Positions 26,538 through 40,410 of a stretch of 64,000 nucleotides of DNA are shown one piece after another. The stretch is from Cichorium intybus. Taxonomy: Eukaryota > Streptophyta > Magnoliopsida > Asterales > Asteraceae. Where the stretch lies: contig CM042011.1 of the NCBI GenBank assembly GCA_023525715.1, positions 5,914,566-5,978,565 on the forward strand. Direction: 5' to 3'. The notes under the pieces are model-generated. The model made no database searches. It worked only from the letters and a program-made list of their open reading frames with translations, and was not told the origin of the DNA. Positions within the stretch are counted from its first letter, which is position 1; the number at the start of each line of letters is the position of its first letter. The position numbers were made by a program, and so were the translations under genes.

Positions 26538-28440
26538 TGTAACGCCGAAAATGTATTTATTATATAATTATAATAAAAGGGCAAAATGGTCATTTACCTC
26601 AAAAGGGTAATTTGGTCATTTGGACAGAAAAGGACTTGTTATGTAATAATATTTTAAGTCTTGGACTTAAAATGTTATAAAAGTTGATCATTTGTCATAA
26701 ATTGTGTTATTTGTGGCAAAACTTTGAAATATGCAACTTCAAGGACCAAATTGTAATTTCTGGAAGTATATAAGAGAGACTTGTGTGCAGAATTTTGGGA
26801 GTTACGGGAACTTCTTGTGGCTGATTTTCTGCAGAGGATTGGAAGGTTTCTTGAAGGTTTGAAGCTTGGATTGTGATCCTTGGCTAAAAAGGGCATAATT
26901 GGAAGAAATTGAGGTAAGTTTCTTCATGTTCTTGATTGTTCATCTTGATGAGTTGAGTAGGACTTGCAAACTGAAATTACAGCCATGATCATGGGGTTAA
27001 AATGATAGAATACTTCCATTAAGTCCTTATAACAAAGACATAACTCAATCCAATGGAAGTAGGATGCTATAAATAGCAAAATTGAAGATTTGGGGTTGTT
27101 AAAACTAAGAACCCTAATTCTTAATTTGGATGATTGAGGATGTTTTGATGGTTAAAAACCTTGTTAACATGTAAGGTTTTAGCCTAGGAACAAACCCCAA
27201 GCAATTAAGAACGGAAATAAGCACTTAATGGACCAAATCTGCAAGCTACAGTGCATAAATCGCGACTGCCCAGGATCCTGCACTGCAGCTAGGCGCAGTG
27301 CGCCCCAAATCCAGGCGGGGTGCGCCCAGGCGCAGTGCGCCCTCCCTATGGGCGGGGTGCGCCTCCGAGCAGAGGCCAGGCAGGGGCTCAAAAACGCTAA
27401 CTTTTGCTTGGCTTATCCGTTTTAGCTCAAATTTGGACCATAGGCTCGTTATGGTTTAAAAAGTTTGGGAAAATTTTCATATTGAGTTTTCGACCCCTCG
27501 GGGGCACTGTAGACCGACCCGAATGCCTCGGTGAATAGTAAAATTCATATAAAGTTAATAAACGGAAAGTTTATTAACTAGGCATTCTATATTATTGAAC
27601 TCTATTGTATTATAGTTAATTGTAATGGTTATTAACCTATAATCATTTTGAAATAAATGGAATTATAGGTACGGGACGAGATTTCGCGAAACACATCGAA
27701 AGGCAAGAACCGCTAAACGCTAGTTGTAGCAAACCTTCAGGTGAGTAATCTCACTCGTATTTGATGTGATATATGATTGTTGAGCAGCTGCGAATTGAAA
27801 ATAGTTTTGGGGACGAAAAATGACAAATGTTTGATTTGATGTGACAATACCAGATAAGCCGTGAGTCTGTAATAGACAAGAACGGAGCTGTGAGTCAAAC
27901 CTTTATTGACAATACCGGAACCAGCCGTGAGTCAATAAAAGGAAAAGACAATACCGGAACCAGCCGTGAGTCAATGGAAAAATAAATGACAATACCGGGA
28001 CCAGCCGTGAGTCAATAAATCTATATAGACAATATCGGATCCAGCCGTGAGTCTAGGCAACAGCGGAATACCCGTGAGCCATGTTTGATTTTGTATTGTA
28101 TGACATTACATGTTTGACTTTGTATAGAGAATTTTATTCTTATACATGTAGTATTTGATTTGATTTCTCACTGGGCTTTTTAGCTCACAGTTTATGTGAT
28201 ATGTCCCTGCAGGTGAGCGTGATCCGGCAAAAGGAAAAGATAAAGTCCGTGACTGAGGACTTAGTGATTGAAGTGACAACCCGGCTTAAAGATGTACAAT
28301 ACTATGTATTGTATTTCATGATACACTTGAACTCTGATTTTGTTAACTAATACCCCGCATTTATGGTTTTGAATGTAATATATTTGGTTTGAAAAATGAA
28401 ATTTTTTGGGGTGTTTTTGGTTAATAAGTCGGGTGTTACA
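26538..28440 (+). mobile_element. Solo LTR (1903 bp) with 5-bp TSD TAAAT
   Basis: It starts TGTAACGCCG and ends GTCGGGTGTTACA, with TAAAT on both sides (26533-26537 and 28441-28445). A TATA-box-like sequence (AGTATATAAGAGAG) at 26763-26776 fits a plus orientation. A GC-rich block (27290-27390) repeats GCGCAGTGCGCC and GGGCGGGGTGCGCC, and a tandem repeat lies at 27846-28060. There is no interior or second LTR, so it is solo. The TGTAACGCC start is shared with the LTR family at 127 and 6463, but the bodies differ. Confidence 0.92.
27846..28060 (+). repeat. Irregular tandem repeat inside the LTR
   Basis: A unit like GACAATACCGGAACCAGCCG followed by TGAGTCAAT recurs five times with spacers of variable length. 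Confidence 0.85.
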
Positions 28441-28445
28441 TAAAT

Positions 28446-29060
28446 CAACAATCACCGATCAGTAGTAACATACACAAATACATGATCGAAAAGTAAGGAA
28501 AAAGACAGTAAAAATTTACCAGGAACAGAGGCTAAAAGTAAAAAAGGAACGACCTCAATTTTGTTTGAGCATAGGCAGGTACTGGTACCTCGATAACCAT
28601 TTCTACTTTGAATTTGATCTGAAACAATAGACATCCATCCTTTTGGGCAAACATGAAAAATTAGCCTTCTATAGACAACAAACAAATCTAGGTGTGAATA
28701 CTTACCATTATAGAGATCGATATATCCCCCTTTTTCATGTTGGTTACCTGAAACATGAGTAGCAAGTACAATTCGTATTCCACAGCAAAAAGAAGGATAA
28801 AAACAAAAATCAATTTTGAAAGTCAAAACCGATTGATAAGGAAGACGTACCTTGATTATATCAGAAAACAAAAAGTTAGGGCACACGAGATGTACCTTGT
28901 GGGTTTCTTATCGAGGGTTTGATAAGGAGTTTTCAACACCGATTTCAAAATAACAATACATTGCTGAATTATAGGGACAAAGATGGAAACTACGTAAATG
29001 TGTGCTTGATTTTCGGATACAATCTCGTACCGGAAAAATTGTAGCCGATAAGCATTTGAG
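28446..29060 (-). pseudogene. Captured gene fragment, family unknown
   Basis: Minus-strand blocks look like short exons: one reads VTNMKKGDISISIM between an AG and a GT, and the next, after TTTCAG at about 28623, reads IKFKVEMVIEVPVPAYAQ. A long minus ORF (28452-28886) also spans the region but runs through the apparent splice sites, so it is less likely to be the real frame. The function is unknown. Confidence 0.4.
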
Positions 29061-29311
29061 CGGGAAAAATTACTTATAAATGCAGACTTTCTGTAAAATT
29101 AAACAATTAAACGTATATTGAAGGTTTCTATATTCAACGTATATTGATAATTAATGCATATTGATTTGGATCAAAATTAATGAATAGTTTCTATAAAACT
29201 TTCAGCAAAAAAGGAGAATCATATGGGCAGGTCACGTGGCGAGTTTATGGAGCACGAAATAAAAAGGAGAAGCCATAAGGGAATGCCAAGTGGCAAACTA
29301 TTTACTATTTT

Positions 29312-29350
29312 ATATACATACATACATACATACATACATACATACATACA

Positions 29351-29440
<90 letters not shown>

Positions 29441-29445
29441 ACATA
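29312..29445. repeat. (CATA)n then (TA)n microsatellite
   Basis: CATA units run to about 29378 and then TA to about 29440. The tract appears to have overwritten the 5' end of the minus Helitron. Confidence 0.97.
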
Positions 29446-29966
29446 TCCTAATAAATAAGTAACTCAAAGCAACATGTCACCACCACATTCATTTACGCAC
29501 ATGTCATTTTCTCATGATTTTGAATTTCTTAAAAAAAAAATAATTTGTTCATTACTACTCCTTAATGATCGGTTACAATTGGCCGTTACAATTCTATCTC
29601 CCCTAATTACGTTTTTATTAATACGAAACTGTAAATTAATAGTTTAACCCCAAATTTCATCTTACGATTTCAAAAATCAAATTGCAATTATGAATATATT
29701 TTAGGTATTTTTGTATTTTCCCAATGGTGAATCGATATTTTTAAACACTAATTGCAAGATAAAGCAATATACTTCAATTTATTTGTGTATTATAGTATTC
29801 TACTTTTATATATTTCTATTACATTTCTATATTCTCAATTTTGTGTGTTTTTCTTTATTTTCAAGATAGTGTGTTATTTACTTTAAGTTAGTACAATATT
29901 TGATATTTAGATGATCTTATTTAATGTTTTCTTTTAATCAACCCGTGTAATACACGGGTCTCATAA

Positions 29967-29970
<4 letters not shown>
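29446..29970 (+). mobile_element. Complete non-autonomous Helitron (525 bp)
   Basis: The 5' end is TCCTAATAAATAAG preceded by A. The 3' end has a perfect hairpin, CCCGTGT-AAT-ACACGGG, at 29942-29958, followed eight bases later by CTAA and then T. Insertion between A and T inside a (TA)n tract fits Helitron target choice. It carries no gene. Confidence 0.85.
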
Positions 29971-30040
<70 letters not shown>

Positions 30041-30060
30041 CAGAGAGGGGGGGGGGGGGG
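29971..30060. repeat. (TA)n, (GA)n and a poly-G run
   Basis: TA to 30022, GA to about 30048, then an uninterrupted run of fourteen G residues ending at 30060. Confidence 0.95.
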
Positions 30061-31116
<1,056 letters not shown>

Positions 31117-31360
31117 TTAGAGATTAAAATATTACACTATAAATGGTCATATAGTGAATAACTCAAATTTACTGAGAGCTTACAACTTGACGTTTATAAA
31201 ATGTTTAAACTTTCTAAGTTTCTTTATCCATTGAGGTTGGATTGTTGTAAACTTCTATGTTTAAACTTCAATTCACTACTAATCTATACACGTGTAAAGT
31301 TTTTTTTGGAAGAACAATGTTAGATTTTTGGGATAATGACAAAAATAAATACATTTTAAA

Positions 31361-31540
31361 AATGCATATAACAAAGGGATCAAACTTTTTGATATTCTTG
31401 TAAATAAACACCTAGTTTGAAATTTGTTAGTTTTGAAGTAGAAAGTTTTGAAAATGCATATAACGGAGGGACCAAACTTTTTGATATTTTTGCAAATAAA
31501 CATATTGTTTGAAATTAGTTAGTTTTGAAGTAGACATTAG
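31361..31540. repeat. Tandem duplication of about 90 bp
   Basis: AATGCATATAAC ... CAAACTTTTTGATATT ... AATAAACA ... GTTTGAAATT ... TTAGTTTTGAAGTAGA occurs twice in succession with a few differences. Confidence 0.85.
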
Positions 31541-31559
31541 TTCCGAACTCATTTTAGTA

Positions 31560-32245
31560 TGGCTCCCATATTCTACTTGTTATTTTTTATAGTTTACTAT
31601 TACTTTTGAAACATATCTATGAGAAGTTCGAAAATCTCTTAATGAATAACAACTTCGAAAATCACCATATGAACTATGATGTGAATAAGTTCGAAAATGT
31701 CCATACGAAGAACAAGTTTCGAAATTTCTTTTTTCTTTTCCATTTTATATTGTAAGTTATGTGAATACTTGTTGTGTATTTCTCAATAGGTGCATAAAAG
31801 TAGTATGTAGTGGTATCTTGCTCTTTAATAACTATGAAGAAAATCCAAACATTTGCTAATGAAGAGCTAGTTCGAAACTATTCATCAGATCATATTCATG
31901 TGCGAAACTCTTACTCTAACCATTTAATGCTATAAATTTTATGAATATTTGTTATATTTCATAGTAGTTCCTGAACATGGTATGTAATGTTATCTTATTC
32001 ATCATTTATTTTAAAGAATGAGATTCAAACATATGTTATGGATGAACAAGTTCAAAAGTATTCACTTGAACATTTTTGAAACTCTTATATTGACCTTTTT
32101 GTTGAGGGGTTTTTGAATAATTGCCATGTATTGTTCACTAGTGTATGTACATGGTCTGTACTGTAATGATGTTCATCATTTACTCACAAGTTCTGAAAAT
32201 ATGATAATGAAGAACAAGTTCGCTAGTCTTATAAAATGAAATAAC
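31560..32245. repeat. Diverged tandem array, unit about 170 bp
   Basis: About four diverged units follow one another, each with a TTGTGAATA/TTTGAATA-like block, a TGGTATGTAATGTTATCTT-like block and a GAACAAGTTCGAAA-like block. No gene is visible. Confidence 0.5.
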
Positions 32246-32469
32246 TTATATTTTCCCTACTACTATTACATGTTGCTCGTGTCTCATTGGCCATAAACAA
32301 GGAAGTTGGATACCTACTTCTTGCAAATTTGATCAAAAAATTGATATTGCTGATGAGTATGCATCTCGTTAAGATCCAAGGATGAGTATCTCCCTTTTCG
32401 AAGGGTCCTTTTGATATTCATTGACCAAATCGTATTTATTCCAAACATATAGGAATGTGTATTTATATA

Positions 32470-33025
32470 TTGTTTTTTTGGGTAAAGAGGACGGTACCTC
32501 TGGCAAATTTTATTAATAAAAAGAATAAATGCAATTTAAGGCTGGGGACTCCCCACCAAATAAATAACAAAAAGACTCATTGGGACAGGCCCCAATGGTC
32601 TACAAGGCAATACTAGGAACCAAAACAGGTTTTGGAACCACAGAACATAACAGGAACATATAAAACAAACATCCTGCAAAAAACAAACCATACAAGCCGA
32701 TAAATATATAATGGAAAAGATGAGATAGGAGAGAGTAGTAGACCACAGTGGAAAATAGGAGATACATCTCTCAACGTTAGGGTAGGGATCATACTCTTTT
32801 AGCCAAAATAACATTAGGAGAAGGTTTCATAGAGAGACTCACCAATCTACAACGGACATCATCAATAATAGTCTTGACAACATCATGATACGATCGTCTA
32901 TTATTCTTAAAAATCCGGTTATTTCTTTCCTGTCAAATGTGGTAGATAGCTCCCGCAAGCACAAGTATTCGGATAATGGACCAAACGTTCTTAACCTTTT
33001 AGTAGCAATTCGGGTGAACATGTGT
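32470..33025 (-). pseudogene. LINE 3' end (truncated)
   Basis: On the minus strand the frame reads VWSIIRILVLAGAIYHI, a TGA stop, then QERNNRIFKNNRRSYHDVVK. This matches the C-terminal tail of plant L1-type LINE ORF2, in which the stop position is normally a Trp (TGG to TGA). The minus-strand 3' end (AATAAAATTTGCCAGAGGT, then a short A run near 32473) is the usual LINE tail. The 5' part is missing. Confidence 0.8.
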
Positions 33026-34527
33026 TGAAGACTAATCTTTCATATGAATCCAGTATCAAACTTGTTGGATCAATTATTAGACATTTTTTAATAAAAAACG
33101 AGAAAAAAAGTTTTTGAGTTTGGTGTGATTTATGTAATGGTTGTAACATCTTTATATTATAATTGCACAAGTTGCTATGTGGGATATATCTTTATATTGT
33201 AATTGCACAAGTTGCTATGTGGGATATAAAATATCAGTTTTAGGTGAAGTTATGTAAGATTTATAAAAAAAAATGAAGTTTGATGGAAGAATTTATAAAT
33301 GTATTGGTTTTTTATAAAGTAAAAATCAAATAAATCTATATTTATTGGGTTTTAGAAATAGCTATTTATGTGGAATTCTAATTTCAATGTTACGTCTAGA
33401 TATATAAAAAACGAGTTTGGTGGTAGTGTTTTTCTAACTTTTTATGTATTTTTATACAAAAAATAAATAAAGGTCCTTTCACATGCTCATTTTCAGTCAT
33501 CTCATTTGGTAGGGAGTCCTACGAAATTGTCAAAACGAGGTTTTTTTTTTTTTTTTTTTTTGGCGAAATGACTATTTCCTATGGACATGGTAATTTCAGC
33601 CATGCTAAATTAGTAGTTATTTTTTAAGAGACTTGCTTTTTATTAATGTCTAAAAGAAGCTTAATATTTTTCCCTTAAATTTGTCGTTTTCATTTTGAAC
33701 AAGCAATACTAGTTAATACAATATTGACAAAGGAAGTTTGGCTTTTGCTTTATGAGCCAAAAATGAGGAATCAATGGGAAGAGAGCAATGTCGACCTCTA
33801 ATACTGTTGATGAATCAACAGGTTTTTGGCGTGAACCGGCATTGAAAACCGGACAGTGATACTCGATGCCAAACCAGCGTGTCTTATGGGTCCACCTCTA
33901 ATCCAAACATCCAAAAGAAAATTACTCACGTATATAAATTAGGATGGAAATTTGTTATCTTCCAATTATAACCATTATAAAAAATACAAATCGACACCAA
34001 TATATGGTTAAAGCTTTTATAATCATAATAACTTTAAATATACGAAACTTTTAGAAATTTAAATTTTCAAATGTCTTTGTGGAGTTGATGTAAATTTTGC
34101 TGGTAAATGGGATTGACAATAAGAACAATTATAACATTCTTTTGAAAATTATGTAAAAGTGAAGGGACAATTAGGAAAGCAGTAATTTTTTATAATAAAT
34201 GGACCATCACTTTAACAAAATATAAAATGATCACTATTTACGAAAATTTATATGTTTTGAGCGGATAATGGAATTGCAAACTCTATTATTGCAGTCTCTT
34301 TATTTAAAGTCTGAATCCAATTATTTTTTTTTCTCTCTAATTCTTTTCTATATGAACGTAGATAACAAAATGAAGAGTGTCGATTGAAACACATAACGAA
34401 AGTAAGTTTCTCTCATCTATCTTATTTTTAAAACTATACAAGAAAAAGAAAAAAATAATATAATAAAGAACAATCTTGAAACACATAGAACAAGTGTGAA
34501 AATCATAATTTACTTTTTCTTATTTCG
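33026..34527. other. Intergenic DNA, nothing recognised
   Basis: AT-rich, with a short direct repeat near 33150-33225 (ATCTTTATATTGTAATTGCA) and a run of T residues at 33541-33560. No gene is seen. Confidence 0.5.
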
Positions 34528-34536
34528 TTGTTTTTA

Positions 34537-34756
34537 GAGTAAATTACACTTTTGGTCCCTGTGGTTGGCAAAAAATACCACATAGGTCCTAACTTTTCAT
34601 TTTCAACATTGATAGTGGTTTGCAAAAATTACCACATAGAACTCTTGGGCATATAAAGAAACTAAAATACCCTTTTTATTTCTTTTTTCTTTTTCTTTAA
34701 ATTTGTTATTATTTTATTAATAAAAAAAAGAAAATATCCCACCCACCCCACCCCAC

Positions 34757-34813
<57 letters not shown>

Positions 34814-35489
34814 ACAATATCAAAGTTCTGCCCAGATAGAATACGGGAAGCTAGTGGTGGGTGGCTCTTTTTCGGTTTCCGATGAGAAGGTTTCTAGATT
34901 GAGATGTGTAGAGAATGAATTGAGTAGTTTTACTCTGACAACGGTGAAGCTTGTGAGAACGTTGTCTTCGTTAACTCGACTTACGAATCCCTCTCCGAAG
35001 AAAATTGGGTGGTGATCTGGGGATTTTTCTCTTCCTCTAGGTAAGGTAACCCACTGGCGAGTTACCGGATCGCAAACGTAGTAAACCAGAGGTCCTAATA
35101 AACAACATAGAATCAAACCGTTGCTGACTGCCAGGACTTTGAATTGATCAAACTGTTGTTGTTCTTCGAAAGTAGAAAGAAAAAGGACTGAGAATTTCTC
35201 GGAATTGTAGGTTTCGGGACGAAATCGATCGAGAACGTCTTTGAATTTCGAGACATAAATGTACGTATACAAAATTCTGAAAGATATGGATGATGATGAT
35301 GAATCGATCGAGAACGTCTTTGAATTTCTCGGAATTGTAGGTTTCGGGACGGAATCACTAAACCGCCGTCAATAGACTTTTGTCTGGATTTAATTTAGGT
35401 TAGAAATGGAGGGGATGGCTGATTTGATGCAGGTTCACACAAGGAGTTCCTGGAAAAGGCAGTCACGGGAAGAAAGAAGAAGAAGAAGA

Positions 35490-35536
<47 letters not shown>

Positions 35537-35759
35537 GTGGGGGTGGGGGTGGGTGGGGTATTTTCTTTTTTTTATTAATAAAATAATTAACAAATTTAAA
35601 GAAAAATAAATAAATAAGGGCATTTTAGTCTTTTTATATGCCCAAGGGTTCTATGTGGTAATTTTTGCAAACCTAAGTGACTATCAATGTTGAAAATGAA
35701 AAGTTAATACCTATGTGGTATTTTTTGCCAACCACAGGGACCAAAAGTGTAATTTACTC
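34537..35759. mobile_element. Pack-MULE (1223 bp) carrying an F-box gene fragment
   Basis: The inverted ends start GAGTAAATTACACTTTTGGT and are about 275 bp long, including a (CT)n tract on the left (34758-34812) mirrored by (GA)n on the right (35488-35535). A perfect 9-bp TSD, TTGTTTTTA, flanks the element at 34528-34536 and 35760-35768. Long inverted ends with a 9-bp TSD mark the Mutator superfamily. The interior is a fragment of an unrelated host gene, which defines a Pack-MULE. No transposase is present. Confidence 0.92.
34820..35272 (-). pseudogene. F-box-associated domain fragment inside the Pack-MULE
   Basis: The minus frame of 150 codons includes SNGLILCCLLGPLVYYVCDP and then VTRQWVTLP, the pattern of the associated-interaction domain of plant F-box proteins (substrate-recognition part of SCF ubiquitin ligases). 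The N-terminal F-box that binds SKP1 is absent. The block CTCGGAATTGTAGGTTTCGG recurs at about 35198 and 35327, as does CGATCGAGAACGTCTTTGAA, so the 5' part is locally duplicated and rearranged. The frame ends in the element's inverted arm. A functional protein is unlikely, but the domain frame is intact. Confidence 0.8.
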
Positions 35760-35768
35760 TTGTTTTTA

Positions 35769-37451
<1,683 letters not shown>

Positions 37452-37532
<81 letters not shown>

Positions 37533-37580
37533 CAGCAATTATTACATTTCTCTCAGAAGCTACTTTCCTACTTCCTTTCC

Positions 37581-37674
<94 letters not shown>

Positions 37675-37724
37675 CAGCAATTCTTACATTTCTCTCAGAA
37701 GCTACTTTCCTACTTCCTTTCCTA

Positions 37725-37790
<66 letters not shown>
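37452..37790. repeat. Higher-order repeat: 52-bp unique block plus (TA)n, twice
   Basis: The block AGCAGCAATTATTACATTTC ... CTTCCTTTCCTATTA occurs at 37532-37583 and 37673-37729, with one noticed substitution, each followed by a (TA)n tract (37452-37531 precedes, then 37584-37672 and 37731-37790). Confidence 0.92.
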
Positions 37791-37971
<181 letters not shown>

Positions 37972-39020
37972 AAATTTAGGGTCTTTTCTGAAAATAAAAG
38001 TATTCATAACCAACAATACCAGGTAAAGGGCTATATTAAAAAGTTTCTTCAAAATTTAGATTTTTTTTTAAAGAAATAAAGTTTTAGATTTAAATAAATA
38101 TTTTTGAAAATATAGAGTTTTTTATAGATAAACCCTATTTTTAAAAGCATTGTTAAGTTCTGGTCAATAAAATTATAAAGTTTTAAAATAAGATTACAAG
38201 CATATTTGATTCTAGTAGATAATTATAAAAAAATCAAATTCAATAAAACTATATTAAATTGACACTATATTAAAAGCATAACATGAGCTATAAAAGAAAG
38301 TATTATATGTATCAATTAAAGTATAAATTCAATAGGTTAGGTAGTTTGAAATTTATGTGATTAAAAACTAGTAATTTATCTTGCACACGTTAAAGTTTAA
38401 AAGATGGTATCTGATATAAGAAATGTACGTATAAATATAGATTAATTTAGAGATAATTATTCAGGAGGGTAATCATCTTTTGTGTTTGTTTATATTTTGG
38501 TAATTTTTTTGTACACATACGAAAAACGAAGTTGTTTAAAATGTTTATATATTACCCTTATTATCCGTTGATGTAGGTTACAACTGACATGATATACACG
38601 TGAAATTATGTAATGACTCAAGATGGTAATTAAATATTCATTTTGTTCACATTTGGGTAATGAACTATGTAATGATTCAAGAGGGTAATTTTTTTTTGTT
38701 CAACATGGTAATGAACTATGTAATAGCTTAACATAATAAATTTTTTTTTATACATATACGACCAAGGAATAAGAATAATACTTGATCATGAGTCATTGTC
38801 TCATCAGTTTATACATTTTGGACCAATGTACGTTTTAATCATTTTGTACACATTTTGGACCAACGTACGTTTTAATCATTTTGTACCAATTTTATACCGA
38901 TTGTTAAATAGTCATCAATAAAATCACTGCTCATATTTTCTCATTTCAAATTTCCATAAAAAAAAAACTAAAACCTTCTGGAAGAGCTTTACAATTTTCC
39001 AACGGATATAACTTAAACCT
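37972..39020. other. Downstream region of the 39027 gene, AT-rich
   Basis: Around 38460-38760 a motif like TATGTAATGATTCAAGAGGG recurs three times with changes. Otherwise I see nothing. Confidence 0.5.
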
Positions 39021-39026
39021 AACTAG

Positions 39027-39560
39027 TCACTGAGCCGGCATAGTTTCCGGCTGCGATGGCAGCTCCGGCAATCCAAAACCTAGATCTGTATAATTAAACA
39101 GCCCATCTAATTCTACATATTCAATGTCGTCGAAGCTACCAATAACAGCATCCTCGCCGGTATAACCAAATTCATACTCGAACAAGTCGTAGCCAGATAT
39201 CTGATTATCTAACCACCACACTTCACCAAGTTCAACCGAAACTCCTGTCTTCTCCGATTCAACCGGAGTTAGGTCAGTAGGAGGCAATCCCAGTTCGTCA
39301 TCCGACGCCTCGAAAAGAAACCCAATATCCGGCCGTGACTCGCCTGAGGAGGATTCACGGTCAGCAATCGACTCCGTAGGTTCAGATATTTCGTCTTCGA
39401 ATCGCTTTATGAACGAGTCAAGGTCTGAGCTGGCGGTGGAAACGTCTGAATCTTGAAGAATGTCGAGAAGATCGTCTCGGATTCTCTTCGGTTTGACAGA
39501 GTTGGATTCGGACTCGTCCGAGTCGGAAAGAACTCGTTTCTTGCTACTCAATGATTCCAT
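39027..39560 (-). CDS. Acidic protein of unknown function, single exon (177 aa)
   Basis: This is the one convincing intact gene in the window. The ATG at 39560 opens a frame of 177 codons ending at 39027 with no intron. The N-terminus is Ser/Lys/Arg-rich (KRVLSDSDESESNSVKPKRI), with KPKRIR as a possible nuclear localisation signal at about residues 24-29. A predicted helical, charged segment (DSFIKRFEDEI) follows at about 48-58, then DIGFLFEASDDELGLPPTDL near residue 80, and an aromatic and acidic C-terminal half. No membrane segment or signal peptide is visible. It resembles short acidic plant proteins that I cannot name, and I do not assign a function. Base composition is higher in G+C than the flanks, and a TATA box lies about 105 bp upstream. 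Confidence 0.85.
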   Translation of the reverse strand: MESLSSKKRVLSDSDESESNSVKPKRIRDDLLDILQDSDVSTASSDLDSFIKRFEDEISEPTESIADRESSSGESRPDIGFLFEASDDELGLPPTDLTPVESEKTGVSVELGEVWWLDNQISGYDLFEYEFGYTGEDAVIGSFDDIEYVELDGLFNYTDLGFGLPELPSQPETMPAQ

Positions 39561-39664
39561 AAAAACAAAAATCGTGGCTAGGGTTTATGAATTTGGAAGG
39601 GTACTTTAGGAATTAGAAAATTGGGTTTTTGCGGGGGTGGGAAATGGTAAAGGTGGAACCGTGG

Positions 39665-39674
39665 CTTATATAGG
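39665..39674 (-). promoter_or_regulatory. TATA box of the 39027-39560 gene
   Basis: On the minus strand CCTATATAAG lies about 105-115 bases before the ATG at 39560, a normal place for a plant TATA box with a leader of about 75-80 bases. Confidence 0.7.
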
Positions 39675-39679
39675 AGGGG

Positions 39680-40018
39680 AAACTTTGAGGGACCGGAAGT
39701 GAAATTCTAGGAAAATTGTTTTTGATTTTTTTATTTTTATTACTTCAAAAGAAAAGAAAAATAAATATGCTTATTTTAAGTTGTTTTTTTTTTCTTGAGC
39801 GGCAACAGCTAACGAGTAACGACGCAATATATATTTTTGTTTTTAGTTTTTGTTACTTTTAAAGGAAACTATTTTTTAACAACTAACAACGTAATATGCA
39901 TAATATTATAAATTTGACTTATATTTTTAAACAGTATATTTTAAAGATATTTCAAGATGTAGGTTGGCTTTACAATATTATCCATATTTCATCGTTAGTT
40001 GTTAATGAAGAAGCTTAA
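39680..40018. other. Promoter-distal AT-rich DNA
   Basis: No further signal is recognised upstream of the gene in this stretch. Confidence 0.4.
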
Positions 40019-40019
40019 G

Positions 40020-40410
40020 GTGCGTTTGGTTGCGGAAAACTGTTTTCCGTTTTTCATTTTTCATTTTCAGAAAAACAAAATGAGTTTTCATTTTCAGTTT
40101 TCTATTGAAAATTTAGAAAACAGGTTTAGATAAAACCGATTCCGTTTTCATTTTCTATTTTAGAGAAACAGAAAATGAGTGTGTGTGTGTGTGTTTGTTT
40201 TTGTATGTTTTAGAAAAATTTTGGAAATAGAAAAATTTAGAAAACAATAATTTTGGGTTTTCCAAATTCTTTGTAATTTTGGAAAAATGAAAAATTTTTA
40301 TTTCTTGGAAAACTTTGGAAAAATTGACGAACTAAACGCGTTTTCCAAATTCTCATTTTTTTTGAAAAAATTTTCCGGAAAACGGAGCAGTTTTCCACAA
40401 CTAAACGCAC
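40020..40410. mobile_element. MITE with inverted ends (391 bp)
   Basis: GTGCGTTTGGTTGCGGAAAA at the left is mirrored by CCACAACTAAACGCAC at the right, and GGAAAACTGTTTTCC-type blocks repeat inside. TAA or TTAA lies close to both ends, so a PIF/Harbinger origin is possible, but the TSD is not clear. Confidence 0.75.

Noticed and set aside
28452..28886. 144-codon minus ORF as an intact gene
   Set aside because: It reads through several sites that look like exon borders, changes character along its length and lacks a recognisable domain. A set of short exons of a captured gene fits better.
32536..32814. 92-codon minus ORF as a membrane protein
   Set aside because: It is the shifted-frame tail of the LINE fragment, and its hydrophobicity comes from T-rich 3' sequence.
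40020..40410. Assigning the MITE firmly to PIF/Harbinger or hAT
   Set aside because: Neither a TTA nor an 8-bp TSD can be fixed with certainty, because T/A-rich bases at both borders allow several readings.
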